Assembly (NCBI GenBank): GCA_029260015.1
Contig: JAJDEB010000017.1
Span: forward strand, 26,283 to 90,282
Direction of reading: 5' to 3'
Source: Phycisphaerae bacterium
GTDB taxonomy: Bacteria; Planctomycetota; Phycisphaerae; UBA1845
DNA length: 64,000 bases
Shown piece by piece: positions 7,601 through 15,967 of the stretch. The first letter of the stretch is position 1. Every line of letters begins with the position of its first letter. The translations under genes and the position numbers were made by a program. Below the pieces are notes generated by a model. The model was not told the DNA's origin. It saw nothing but the letters and a program-made list of their open reading frames with translations, and made no database searches.

Positions 7601-10395
7601 GCTTCGACATCGCATTCGTCTGGCACACCATTGCTATTACAATCAAAGTTGGGCAAATCGAAAACGTATGAAGCACCGCCATTGGCTTCCCGTATCGCCC
7701 CGACTAGTGCGGATTCTCCGTCGGTCGCAACACTGAAACCAAACTGGTCCCCTGCCATCGCATCATTTGCTGTGATTTTAAGAATCTGTTGCCAGACTCC
7801 GCTGATCTCGCGGAAAAGGTACGCCGAGCCACTGTCTGATCCATCGTCGTCATCCGTAACCGCGCCTGCGACCACCGATTGTCCGCTAATCGCGACGCTC
7901 CAGCCGAATTGATCACCGGCAGTCGTGTCGATGGCTTTGAGCTTGGCGACTTGTTGCCAGACCCCATCGATCCTACGGAATATGTATGATGACCCGCTAT
8001 CGGAGCCACGATCGTCATCTTGGTATGCCCCGATAATCGCAGTAATACCGTCAACAGAGACGCTCCACCCGAAACGATCTTCCGCAGATGCGTCAGCTGC
8101 TTTCAGTTTGGCAACCTGCTGCCATGCTCCCCCAATCCTCTCAAAAACATACGCAGAGCCACTTTCTGATCCGTCATCATCGTCCCCATACGCTCCTACG
8201 ATGGCGGTACTCGCGCTGATCGAAACGCTGCAGCCGAACTGGTCGCCAGCCGCAGCGTCATCCGCAGTAAGTTTGATAACTTGCTGCCAACTAAGGTTAA
8301 TTAGTTGGAAAATGTATGCCGACCCACTGTCTTGGCCCCCATCGTCGTTTCGCCAAGCACCGATGATTCCAGTATCTCCACTTAGCGAGACACTGTTTCC
8401 AAACTCGTCGCCTGATGCCCTGTCGCTAGCGACCACGCCTTGGCCATTGGTTAAATGCCCCTCTGAATTTCGTCCCCAAAGAATATACACTTCGCCTTGA
8501 TTGGGATTGGATTCGTCCATTCCCGGCGCACCGACAAAAACCGATTCTCCATCGGTGGCAACACTGCTCCCAATATGAGCATTGTCGACTGGATAGAATG
8601 TTACTGGGCCATCTACTTCCCAAGTGTCATTTGTTCTACGGAACTTGTAAGCCGCGCCATTGTCGGTTGAAACGAACAGATCCCCGCCTGGCGGCCAAAT
8701 CTCAAAGTCGTCCAATGGGCTTCCGACAACAGCACGATCTCCGTGAATCGCAACGCTGCTTCCAAAACCCTCAAGAGCCAAGTTGGAATGATAGCCGCCG
8801 TGGAACTTGTTGGTCTGCGATGCAAGGCCCAAGTCGCAGCTATCAGGTACGTTGTTTAGGTTACAATCAAAGTACGACGGTAATTCACACAGTCCCGAAT
8901 CGGGATTACAACTTGCCGATAAGCAATCGGAGTCTTGGGCCGAGCAATCAAGCGGTGTTCCCGCACAGACTCCGCCCGTGCATGTGTCGTTCTCGGTGCA
9001 GGCATCCAGATCGTCACACGCGCCGCCCTCACCAGCCGGTGCGCTTTCGCACTGGCCATTGCTTTGATTGCACACGCCAACAGTGCAGCCGTCATTCAGA
9101 TGTGAGCAATCGATCGGATTGCCGGCGCAAACGCCGCCGGCGCATTCGTCGTTGGTGGTGCAAGTATTCAAGTCGTCGCAACCGCCACGCTCATTGTTCG
9201 GAGAGGCTTCGCACGAACCTGTTGATGGGTTGCACGCGCCTACGACGCAAGTGTCATCCAGCGACGAGCAATCGACGGGCGTGCCTGTGCAAACTCCAGA
9301 GGCGCATTCGTCGCCGGTCGTGCATACATCAGAGTCGTCACAGCCCCCGCCTTCATTCGCATGGACTGTTTCGCACTCACCGGTCGTAGCGTTGCATGTT
9401 CCGACATTGCAATCGTCATCGAGGTGCGAGCAGTCGACCGGAATGCCGACGCACGGTCCTCCATCTGTTGAGTCGCAGGTTGTACACAGATCGCCATCGT
9501 CACAGGGAACACCTAGATTGGGATCAAAGTTATAGACTGCAATATCGTCCCAGAACTTCCCGCCGCTTCCCATACTCCAAACGCCCACCGTTCCGGATGT
9601 CGGATGCTGGCCGCTCGGGTCAACTGCGTCGATCTGAAATCCGGCAGGTTCAGGTTGACCGTCTTCCCAGAAGTTGGCTTGCACATGCAACTGTGGGCCA
9701 GTCGTGTCAATAACAACGCGGAATCGGTACCAGGTGTTGATGCTTGGATTCACGCCGGAGTCTTTGGTACCGACGAAGTTGTCGAAGTTGGGCGGGGCTA
9801 GATGAAATGTTCTTGCGGACGGAGCATAGTTGGCTCGTCGGATGCGAACGTACTCGTAAGTCGATGACGGCTGATCGCTGAATTGCGAAAGGAATGTCAC
9901 CCCAACACCGCCATCGGGATTATCGATTCGCATGCGGCCGGTGTAGGTCATATCTGAAAGGTCAGCCGCCCCAGGTCCGACGTAATGGGAGTGTATATTG
10001 GGATGAAAGTAAGTTGTTCCAAATGCGAGGTCAGGTCCCACTTGCCTGACGCGAAAGCCTTGAGTAACGACGAGTTCTTGAGTGCTGCTTTCGGTGTCGG
10101 TATCGAACCAGTCGGTGGGCTCATCGTCGGGAGAGTAGTCGTTAAAGTCTTCGCTGATGACATATGTCTGACATTCGTCGGGCACGCCGTCTTCGTTGCA
10201 GTCGAGCGTGGTGCCGCCGGCGATCTCGGTTGCGTCATCGATGCCGTTGTTGTTGCAGTCGGCTGCATGGGCAGAACCCGCTACTGCAAGATGAACGACA
10301 CACGTCGCAGCCAGTACCGCGAGTCGAATATCGAACCATTTCGAAAGTGCGCGGAATGAACTTGTGCGGATGTCGGTGTGGTTGTGCCCGTTCAT
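4669..10395 (-). CDS. Giant secreted FG-GAP/beta-propeller protein with dockerin-like C-terminus
   Basis: A 1908-aa extracellular protein. ATG 10395 (MNGHNHTD) is chosen because a signal peptide ending AGSAHA follows within 45 residues; an 81-codon in-frame extension has no such logic. Approximate order: DCNxNG motifs; a lectin/LamG-like domain (77-285); Cys-rich CDD-CT repeats (288-508); seven FG-GAP repeats (530-905); more DCNxNGxPDxCE motifs and Cys-rich repeats; seven further FG-GAP repeats (1058-1435); an Ig/PKD-like domain with YEWEPG; an SMP-30/NHL-like propeller (1545-1815); and a dockerin-like pair of calcium loops (DFDANGNVN, DADSDGDID). FG-GAP sets form integrin-alpha-type propellers that bind calcium. 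A role in adhesion or matrix building is inferred; the ligand is unknown. Confidence 0.85.
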   Translation of the reverse strand: MNGHNHTDIRTSSFRALSKWFDIRLAVLAATCVVHLAVAGSAHAADCNNNGIDDATEIAGGTTLDCNEDGVPDECQTYVISEDFNDYSPDDEPTDWFDTDTESSTQELVVTQGFRVRQVGPDLAFGTTYFHPNIHSHYVGPGAADLSDMTYTGRMRIDNPDGGVGVTFLSQFSDQPSSTYEYVRIRRANYAPSARTFHLAPPNFDNFVGTKDSGVNPSINTWYRFRVVIDTTGPQLHVQANFWEDGQPEPAGFQIDAVDPSGQHPTSGTVGVWSMGSGGKFWDDIAVYNFDPNLGVPCDDGDLCTTCDSTDGGPCVGIPVDCSHLDDDCNVGTCNATTGECETVHANEGGGCDDSDVCTTGDECASGVCTGTPVDCSSLDDTCVVGACNPSTGSCEASPNNERGGCDDLNTCTTNDECAGGVCAGNPIDCSHLNDGCTVGVCNQSNGQCESAPAGEGGACDDLDACTENDTCTGGVCAGTPLDCSAQDSDCLSASCNPDSGLCELPSYFDCNLNNVPDSCDLGLASQTNKFHGGYHSNLALEGFGSSVAIHGDRAVVGSPLDDFEIWPPGGDLFVSTDNGAAYKFRRTNDTWEVDGPVTFYPVDNAHIGSSVATDGESVFVGAPGMDESNPNQGEVYILWGRNSEGHLTNGQGVVASDRASGDEFGNSVSLSGDTGIIGAWRNDDGGQDSGSAYIFQLINLSWQQVIKLTADDAAAGDQFGCSVSISASTAIVGAYGDDDDGSESGSAYVFERIGGAWQQVAKLKAADASAEDRFGWSVSVDGITAIIGAYQDDDRGSDSGSSYIFRRIDGVWQQVAKLKAIDTTAGDQFGWSVAISGQSVVAGAVTDDDDGSDSGSAYLFREISGVWQQILKITANDAMAGDQFGFSVATDGESALVGAIREANGGASYVFDLPNFDCNSNGVPDECDVEAQTVDDCNLNGIPDECEFNGENSQDCSFLDSACLRGICNLEYGTCEIVPANPGATCDDLDLCTENDRCSDGICSGTAIDCSHLDNSCLLAACDPGTGQCEAPSSTIDCNSNGVPDECDFSIASQLDKLIADDAAADDEFGFSVTASGKTAIIGAPYESAGGHTRSGSAYVIRETNGEWQQVAKLSPNDASGHDNFGTSVSISGETAVIGSIHDDDIAHDNGSAYIFRVINGVWTQIAKLSADDAATNDYFGTSVATSGDLALIGAPENDDAGSKSGSAYIFGEVDGIWRQISKLTADDAAEDDRFGHSVAISGETAVIGAYRGSKDGVNQSGSAYVFRRTDGEWIQIAELTADDAAPLDRFGFSVAISEATIVIGSPRHSAGQLESGSVYIFSEIDGAWEQISKLSPDDPALAAEFGYRVSILKNYVVIGVPHDNEFGGRSGSVYVFGKSDVAWQQIVKLTPNDIAPDDRFGSGAAISGTQIIAGSRFDNDAGNDSGSVYVFALESEDCNDNGTLDECDIFGSTSNDCNANGIPDDCEATSGLFHLDISAVPATQVCPSEVITLSTTSGYFDYEWEPGSESGQSIQVTTPGVYRVNATNGPGQCSATGTIAVSFGGPDTGVPALLVSSKETDTVMAYDATTGQLIFEFASFATSGLDYPNGIAVDAAGNVYVASVGSASAKMYAAFTGELIREYTGTLTSPVGVAFAGSNRLLVSNWSDDSVHAFDVVTGQHLGQLVTTGAGGLDGPAGLLLAPSGELFVSSQSGDQVLAFDAESGAFNRVVAEGGGLDLPAGLLLNNEDNLVVASLGSDQVLLFDPSTGSVIEVLVEDDPSTLESDESAGLDGPEGLAWGADGQLLVSNRFGESVLEFDGVSGTFLRSLGTSVLDEPTYIALTTMDPDCNANRVADVCDELAAGDFDANGNVNILDYEYLADCQSGPNSSPDPANGSCEVMCLQVFDADSDGDIDLMDFASFTLTP

Positions 10396-10977
10396 TGTAC
10401 CAGCCCCCAGACTTTTGAGTAAAAAAGTGCGCGCAAGACCCGACGACAGAGTGCTATACATTGCATACGCGACTGAGTGCGTGATGACCGACCATTGATT
10501 GATAATAGCGATTTCAATGGTAGCAGAATTGCTCAGCCGATCGCCAGCCCGTTTGTCCTGATTATAGGGCTGTTTCCAAAGTGTGTGCAGGAGCGATGCG
10601 CGTGCGTTAGCAGCCCATAAGCCTCGAAAAATGTCCATTGCGTGCGGTCACACATCGAAGCCAAATGCCAGATATGGCGTCTGTAGTCTCAGACTGTCGA
10701 AGCGGCTCAGTGTTGAGCAAGTGGGTAGATAAGGAACTTGGCGAAAAGAAGTGTTTGAAACATTCTCGCATATAGGAACCTGCGTTGAAGATCATGCGAG
10801 TTCCTAGTTGAGAATCGCGCAACGGGCACAAAGTCGAACCCAAGCGGAATCGCGATGATTGCGTCAAGTTGCGATTGTCTTTGGTATTCACCAGCTGCAT
10901 TTACAATCCAACGAAAGTAGCGAGTCAGTCAAGTGTAACCAAGCAATCGCACGCTGGATTCTTCGTAAAAAGGAGTG
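10396..10977 (-). other. Intergenic region upstream of the giant secreted protein
   Basis: No convincing gene is seen in these 580 bases between infA and the giant protein gene. The open frame of the giant gene runs into it but has no signal-peptide-like start there. The stretch is lower in GC than the flanking genes and carries a candidate promoter (see 10561-10589). It is probably a long 5' untranslated leader plus promoter. Confidence 0.5.
10561..10589 (-). promoter_or_regulatory. Candidate promoter for the giant FG-GAP gene
   Basis: Reading the minus strand, a perfect TATAAT lies at 10566-10561, preceded after 17 nt by TGCACA as a poor -35 box. It would give a leader of about 160 nt before ATG 10395. 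The -10 match is exact; the -35 match is weak. Confidence 0.35.
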
Positions 10978-11217
10978 CTAGTTGCGATGCCGGTAAGTGA
11001 TGCGGCCGCGGGTTAGGTCGTAGGGGGATAGCTCTATGGTTACTCGGTCGCCTGGTAGGATGCGGATGTAGTACTTTCGCATCTTACCGGCGATGGTGCA
11101 GAGGGCTTCGTGTTTGGTCTTGTCGTCGCCCTCCATTTCAGCTTCGACCAAAAACATCGCGTTGGGCAATGCCTTGACGACGACGGCTTCGAGTTGAATG
11201 CTTTCCTGATTGGCCAC
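10978..11217 (-). CDS. infA: Translation initiation factor IF-1
   Basis: IF-1 binds the 30S A site with IF-2 and IF-3 during initiation. The OB-fold sequence is plain: [14 protein letters not shown], then [28 protein letters not shown] and RITYR at the end. Two things differ from the 72-residue norm: an insertion of about six residues ([13 protein letters not shown]) in the loop before the GKMRK strand, and Tyr where most IF-1s have Asn in GKMRKNYIRI. There is no ATG; of three in-frame GTGs, 11217 (giving MANQES) fits family N-termini best and has AGGTG just upstream, while 11229 would add four residues. Confidence 0.92.
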   Translation of the reverse strand: MANQESIQLEAVVVKALPNAMFLVEAEMEGDDKTKHEALCTIAGKMRKYYIRILPGDRVTIELSPYDLTRGRITYRHRN

Positions 11218-11398
11218 AAACACCTGCACCTTTCTAACAATCTTTGCTGCCTGATTACGTTCGCTGATGAGGCACCCGCCGGTTGCAATTTTACCTGCTT
11301 TGCCAGCATGCGGGCGATGATCCTACCATTACCGCCTTTTTCGTCAACGGGGGCTGTGAAAATCGCGGGATTTCGGGGCGATTCCGGCAGTCCGCAGA

Positions 11399-11417
11399 AA
11401 GGGCTTAAGGAGCCCTT
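11399..11417 (-). terminator. Weak hairpin downstream of pruA
   Basis: AAGGGCT and AGCCCTT form a 7-bp stem around a 5-nt loop about 70 nt after the pruA stop codon. Only a short T run follows on the minus strand, so termination strength is doubtful. Confidence 0.3.
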
Positions 11418-11485
11418 GGCAACGAACGACCCCAAAAACGAACTATCGCTGAGTACGTCCGATCGTCATTTCGCTGCCCAAAGGG

Positions 11486-13036
11486 TCAGAACTGTTCGCA
11501 GATCGTTTTGGCCTGCATGAACAGTTGCAGATAGTCTCGCCCACCGGCTTTTGAATCGGTTCCCGACATGTTGAACCCGCCGAACGGCTGAACGTCGACC
11601 AATGCTCCGGTGCATTTTCGGTTCAAATACAAATTGCCCACATGGAAATCGTGGCGGGCCAGTTCGAGTCGGCTTCTATTGTTGGAATAGAGCGCTCCGG
11701 TCAGCCCGTATTCGGTGTCGTTGGCGATCTCGAGCATTTCGGTGAAGTTGCGTCCACGAATGACAGCCAGCACCGGTCCGAAAATTTCTTCCTGAGCAAT
11801 GCGGGCGTTGCGATCGACGTCGGCGATGATCGTCGGCGGAATGAAAAACCCGTTGTCGGGCACGGGGGTGTCCGCGAGTACGGTTCGGCCTTCCTTCTTG
11901 CCAATGTCGATGTATTCGTTGATTTTTCCATAGGCGGATTCGTCGACGACCGCGCCCATAAACACGTTCTCGGCGCTGGCAGTGTGGCCGATCGAGAGTG
12001 TCTTCGCACCCTCTGCCACCTTCTCCAGCAACTCTTCATAAATCGACGTGTGGGCGATGAGTCGCGAACAAGCAGAACACTTCTGCCCCTGGAAACCAAA
12101 GGCAGCCGCAACGATTCCCTTGGCGGCGTCGTCGAGGTTGGCTGTCTGATCGACAACGATGCAGTCCTTACCACCCATTTCGAGAATGGTGCGCTTCAAC
12201 CAAATTTGTCCGGGATGAACGATGGCGGCTTTCTTGAAGACTTCGAGTCCGACATCCTTTGAACCGGTGAACGCAATCAAACGCGTCTTTGGATGATTCA
12301 CCAAAACGTCGCCGACTTCGGCACCGCTGCCTGGCAGGAAGTTCAAGACTCCGTCAGGCAGGCCAGCTTCCATCATGATCTCGGCGAACTTCGCCGCAAT
12401 CACCGGTGACGCGCTGGCTGGCTTGAGGACGACGGTGTTGCCTGCCACAATAGCAGCCGTCGTCATGCCCGCGCAAATCGCGAGCGGGAAATTCCACGGC
12501 GGAATGACCACCACCACGCCAAGCGGAATGTAGCGCACTTCGTTCTCTTCACCTTCAAACGGTGTCGTCGGGTGGCCGCCGGCAAGCCGCATCATTTCGC
12601 GGCCATAGAAGTCGAGAAAGTCGATCGTCTCGCACACGTCTGCATATGCTTCAATCCAGCTCTTGCTGACTTCGAAGCACATCCAAGCCGAAAGTTCGTA
12701 GACCCTCCGGCGCATGATCGCTGCCGCCCGAACGAGGATACGAGCCCGTCCTTCCGGATCGAAGTGCGACCACATCTTGAAGGTTTCGTAAGCGGTGGCG
12801 ACGGCTTCTCCAGCTTGGTCGGCGCTGGCCTTGCAAACAGATCCGACCACCTGATCGCGGGCGGCAGGGCAGATGGAGGTGATCTTTTGATCGGTCGTGA
12901 TTTCTTTACCGCCAATCCGCAAGGGATACGTGCGTCCAAGTTGTTTGCTGACGTACCCGATGGCGTCGAGCATTTTGGACCGCGGGCCTTCCTGCGTGAA
13001 TTCAACATATGGTTCCGGACGATAGGGGGGTAACAT
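11486..13036 (-). CDS. pruA: L-glutamate gamma-semialdehyde (P5C) dehydrogenase
   Basis: This NAD-dependent enzyme oxidises glutamate semialdehyde, in equilibrium with pyrroline-5-carboxylate, to glutamate, the second step of proline breakdown. The protein is 516 aa, the length of single-domain RocA/PruA enzymes, without the proline dehydrogenase fusion seen in PutA. Visible motifs are PPWNFPLA, the Rossmann TGSKDVGL, the general base in LEMGGKD (Glu286) and the catalytic cysteine in GQKCSACSR (Cys320). ATG 13036 is supported by GAGGAG upstream. It lies 83 nt after proC on the same strand, so enzymes that make and consume P5C in opposite directions are probably co-transcribed. No proline dehydrogenase gene is in the window. 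Confidence 0.93.
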   Translation of the reverse strand: MLPPYRPEPYVEFTQEGPRSKMLDAIGYVSKQLGRTYPLRIGGKEITTDQKITSICPAARDQVVGSVCKASADQAGEAVATAYETFKMWSHFDPEGRARILVRAAAIMRRRVYELSAWMCFEVSKSWIEAYADVCETIDFLDFYGREMMRLAGGHPTTPFEGEENEVRYIPLGVVVVIPPWNFPLAICAGMTTAAIVAGNTVVLKPASASPVIAAKFAEIMMEAGLPDGVLNFLPGSGAEVGDVLVNHPKTRLIAFTGSKDVGLEVFKKAAIVHPGQIWLKRTILEMGGKDCIVVDQTANLDDAAKGIVAAAFGFQGQKCSACSRLIAHTSIYEELLEKVAEGAKTLSIGHTASAENVFMGAVVDESAYGKINEYIDIGKKEGRTVLADTPVPDNGFFIPPTIIADVDRNARIAQEEIFGPVLAVIRGRNFTEMLEIANDTEYGLTGALYSNNRSRLELARHDFHVGNLYLNRKCTGALVDVQPFGGFNMSGTDSKAGGRDYLQLFMQAKTICEQF

Positions 13037-13119
13037 GCAAATCTCCTCAGCGACGCAAGGGTCTAAACCCGATGATTGTTGGTGCCACATAATGGCACGT
13101 TTTGTTGTTATTCACTTGG

Positions 13120-13938
13120 TCAGTGACCAAGTTCCTTTGATCGATTCCATGCGGCCAATACGGCGCGTTCCAGGCATTCTCTGACTTTGTCGTTGTCCAA
13201 CGATTGAATAGCGGCTTCGGTGGTTCCGCCGGGCGACATGACTTTCTTGCGCAAGACATCGGGCGGGTCTGATGACTCGATCATCATGCGAGCTGCGCCG
13301 AGGCATGTTTGCGTCGCGAGTAGTTTTGCTTCTTGCGGTGACAAGCCCGCTTTCTGCCCGGCATCGATGATGGCTTCGCAGAAGAAATAGAAATACGCAG
13401 GCCCGGTGCCAGAAACAGCCGTCACCGCATCCATCATGGATTCATCGTTGAGTACAACGGCGCGCCCACCGGCTTCAAAAACGCGCTGGGCGCGTAGGAC
13501 GTCAGCTTCAGTGGCGTGCTGCCCTGCGAAGATGCCAGCCATCCCTTCATCGACGTGCATGGCGAGGTTGGGCATGACGCGAACGACGCGGGCTTTGATG
13601 TTTGGGAACTGCGCTTCGATCAGCTGCGTGGGCACGCCAGCCATGATGGAGACGAGAACGTGATCATCGCGGACAAGGTCGGCGAAACCGGCGCAGACTT
13701 CTTTGAACACCTGCGGTTTGACTGCGAGCAGGATCAGGTAGCTGTCGTTGACGGCTTGGCGGTTGTCGTCGGTGGTGGTGATCTTGAACCGATCGGCGAA
13801 TGCCGTCCTTCGCTCGGCATTGGGGTCGGTGGCAATGATGCGATCATCGAGCAGAATCATTTTGCGCAGCAGGCCATGCACGACCCCTTCGGCTGCATTG
13901 CCGCTACCGATCACTGCGATTTCATATTGCGTCTGCAA
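13120..13938 (-). CDS. proC: Pyrroline-5-carboxylate reductase
   Basis: Catalyses the last step of proline synthesis, reducing P5C with NAD(P)H. The 272-aa sequence has the N-terminal dinucleotide fold with GSGNAAEG, the AVKPQ segment, MPNLAMHVDEGM, and the family signature VSGTGPAYFYFF followed by MSPGGTTEAAI. The start is a TTG at 13938: it has GGAGG six to seven nucleotides upstream and gives the expected N-terminus MQTQYEIAVIGSG. It is followed by pruA. Confidence 0.93.
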   Translation of the reverse strand: MQTQYEIAVIGSGNAAEGVVHGLLRKMILLDDRIIATDPNAERRTAFADRFKITTTDDNRQAVNDSYLILLAVKPQVFKEVCAGFADLVRDDHVLVSIMAGVPTQLIEAQFPNIKARVVRVMPNLAMHVDEGMAGIFAGQHATEADVLRAQRVFEAGGRAVVLNDESMMDAVTAVSGTGPAYFYFFCEAIIDAGQKAGLSPQEAKLLATQTCLGAARMMIESSDPPDVLRKKVMSPGGTTEAAIQSLDNDKVRECLERAVLAAWNRSKELGH

Positions 13939-14099
13939 CCCAAACCTCCAAGTCGGTCATCCTTACCGCATATATGTGCATGATGACGAATCGCGGTGGG
14001 GCTGTAAATGCCTGCAAGCGTGATCGTTAATATGATTTCCACGGACGCCGATGAAGTGTTTATTTGCACCGTTCGAACCTGCATCACATAATCGGACGA

Positions 14100-14447
14100 A
14101 TGGGTGGATTGGCTCGACATTGGAAATTGATCGCGGCTATTCTGATGCTTGCGTTGGCGGGGTATCTGCTGACGCGGTCATCTTCACCTTTTCCACCGAT
14201 TCCCGATCGGTTTGACTATGTCTGTGTCTCGACCGGTGAACTGTTTTATCTTTCCAACGAAGAAGCCGCGATGATCCCCGCCCGTCACCCGCAAACAGGG
14301 GTGGCGACATTGATCCCCTGCATTCGCAACGATGATGGATCCGTGGCGGTAGAAGAGGGTTTCCGCGCATTGTTGGAGGGCGAGTTGAGTAAATACAACC
14401 ATGTGGTCGATATGGAAACCTTGATCGTCAAGAAAGATGGAGCGTGA
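14100..14447 (+). CDS. Small single-pass membrane protein, unknown
   Basis: I do not recognise this 115-aa protein. After MGGLARHWK it has one hydrophobic helix (about residues 10-27), then a Pro-rich stretch (SSPFPPIPDRFDYVCV) and a soluble outer domain with a single Cys. ATG 14100 is used; an upstream in-frame TTG at 14064 has no better ribosome site. It is divergent from proC and its continuous frame and sensible membrane topology are the main evidence that it is real. Confidence 0.6.
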   Translation: MGGLARHWKLIAAILMLALAGYLLTRSSSPFPPIPDRFDYVCVSTGELFYLSNEEAAMIPARHPQTGVATLIPCIRNDDGSVAVEEGFRALLEGELSKYNHVVDMETLIVKKDGA

Positions 14448-14708
14448 GCCAACACCCCATTATTCGGGAGCACGCCTAAACAGTTTGGCCGGCAAGCCCG
14501 ACACTTGGCCAAATACTAGACTTGCTCGAAACTGAGTCGGCTTTGAACTTCAAAGGTTCTGCTTTATTTGCTTGCAAAGATTAGGTCGCCAAATCGCGCG
14601 GATTTGACGTTCACGGTTTGCCCAGCCGATTCCCCCATTTCGAATCGGAGTGGAACGCATAGCCCCGCATCGAATGTTACGATTATAGAGACAAAGGAGA
14701 AAGCCACG

Positions 14709-15542
14709 ATGGTTCAGTGTAGACGAATGATTGCGTCCATGATTGTTGTCGGACTCTTGGTGAACGGCACCGGTTGTACGACCCCTCCAGATGATGGCGG
14801 CGGTAATACTGATGAAGCGCCTAAGATTCCACCGTCGTCAACATTCATCATTGACTTCAGCGATTTCGAAGAGGAAGACGACGGGCCAGTGCTTCGGACG
14901 CGCGGTGTTTTGCCAAGGGCGAATTGGGGTTTTGCGGCGACGAGCGCGACCATTTGGAATGTGATTATTAGTATCAATCTTGCAATCCCAGTCGCATCAT
15001 TCGCGGCATCGTTTAACAACGAACCGACGCTTGGTCCTGACGGTGTTTGGTCGTGGACTTATGATTTTACGGCGGCAGGTCTGCTCCACTCAGCCGAACT
15101 GCAAGGTCAGATTAATGGAGCGAATGTGACCTGGAACATGTTTATTTCCAGAGAAGGCGATTACACCGATTTTAATTGGTTCACGGGTACGTCGAACATT
15201 CTGGCGACCGAAGGTTCGTGGATGCTGAATCGAAATCCTGACAACCCTGCGCCTTATATCGAAATCACCTACAATCTGAACGAAGATGATGGCACCGGTG
15301 ATATCCAATACACCAATGTTGTTCCAGGCGATGCTGATAACGGGGGATTTGTTTTCTTTGGCATTTCCAACGAGGAACCGTTCGACGCCAATTATCAGAT
15401 CTATCGGAAAGCCGCTGACGAAACCACGGATATTGAATGGTCGCGTGACACGAAAGACGGCAGAGTAAAGGACGCTTCGTTTTTTGGTGATGACGAATAC
15501 CGCTGTTGGGACGAAGCGCTGACGGATATTGAATGTCCGTAG
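14709..15542 (+). CDS. Lipoprotein of unknown function
   Basis: A 277-aa exported lipoprotein. AAAGGAG precedes ATG 14709, and a short signal sequence ends in NGTGC (Cys23) followed by TTPPDDGGG, a typical flexible linker. The mature part is acidic and beta-rich with many Trp, Tyr and Asn residues and no motif I recognise. The open frame extends upstream to 14568 but the lipoprotein signal fixes the start. A strong terminator follows at 15590-15634, so this is probably a single-gene transcript. Confidence 0.75.
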   Translation: MVQCRRMIASMIVVGLLVNGTGCTTPPDDGGGNTDEAPKIPPSSTFIIDFSDFEEEDDGPVLRTRGVLPRANWGFAATSATIWNVIISINLAIPVASFAASFNNEPTLGPDGVWSWTYDFTAAGLLHSAELQGQINGANVTWNMFISREGDYTDFNWFTGTSNILATEGSWMLNRNPDNPAPYIEITYNLNEDDGTGDIQYTNVVPGDADNGGFVFFGISNEEPFDANYQIYRKAADETTDIEWSRDTKDGRVKDASFFGDDEYRCWDEALTDIECP

Positions 15543-15589
15543 GTTTTTCAGGGCGCAAGATTTCCAGCTAAGATTGTTGAACAAATTAG

Positions 15590-15634
15590 AGTGGATGCGG
15601 CATTCGTATTGCGCGAATTCGCATCCACTTTTTT
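15590..15634 (+). terminator. Rho-independent terminator after the lipoprotein gene
   Basis: AGTGGATGCG pairs perfectly with CGCATCCACT, an inner ATTCG/CGAAT pair extends the stem, and six Ts follow. Confidence 0.85.
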
Positions 15635-15668
15635 GTGGAATAATGGTTTCAACGGTTTGGCGGGCAAA

Positions 15669-15759
15669 GTTGTTTTGTGGTGCGTCAAGTGGTGAATTGA
15701 CTTAGGCGAAGTCAGCGTTGATGATCAGTTGATCCATCGCATCGAAGATGGCTTGTCAG
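15669..15759 (-). pseudogene. Decayed 3' fragment of a prepilin-like gene
   Basis: On the minus strand this stretch encodes QAIFDAMDQLIINADFA followed by a stop, nearly identical to LQAIFDAMDQLLINADFA near the end of the prepilin gene at 17219-18097. Similarity at DNA level runs over about 90 bases (against about 17226-17320) and stops abruptly; no start, N-terminal helix or body of the gene is present. It is a remnant of a partial duplication. The rest of the 425-base gap between 15543 and 15967 holds the terminator above and nothing else I can identify. Confidence 0.75.
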
Positions 15760-15967
15760 GAATGAAATGATCGAGACGCGGGCCGCAAGCAAAAGAGTTC
15801 GGAACAGCCACTGTTTTCTGCCAAAGTGCCACAGAGAATTAGTAGCTTTCCTGAATTAACTCCGGTCTCAACCAGCCCCGGCAGCATCCCGTCAAACCGG
15901 CATAGACACCCATATTAGGATTCTCGCCGGCTTCAACCTGTGATAAACTACCGCGGGAGACCACTTC

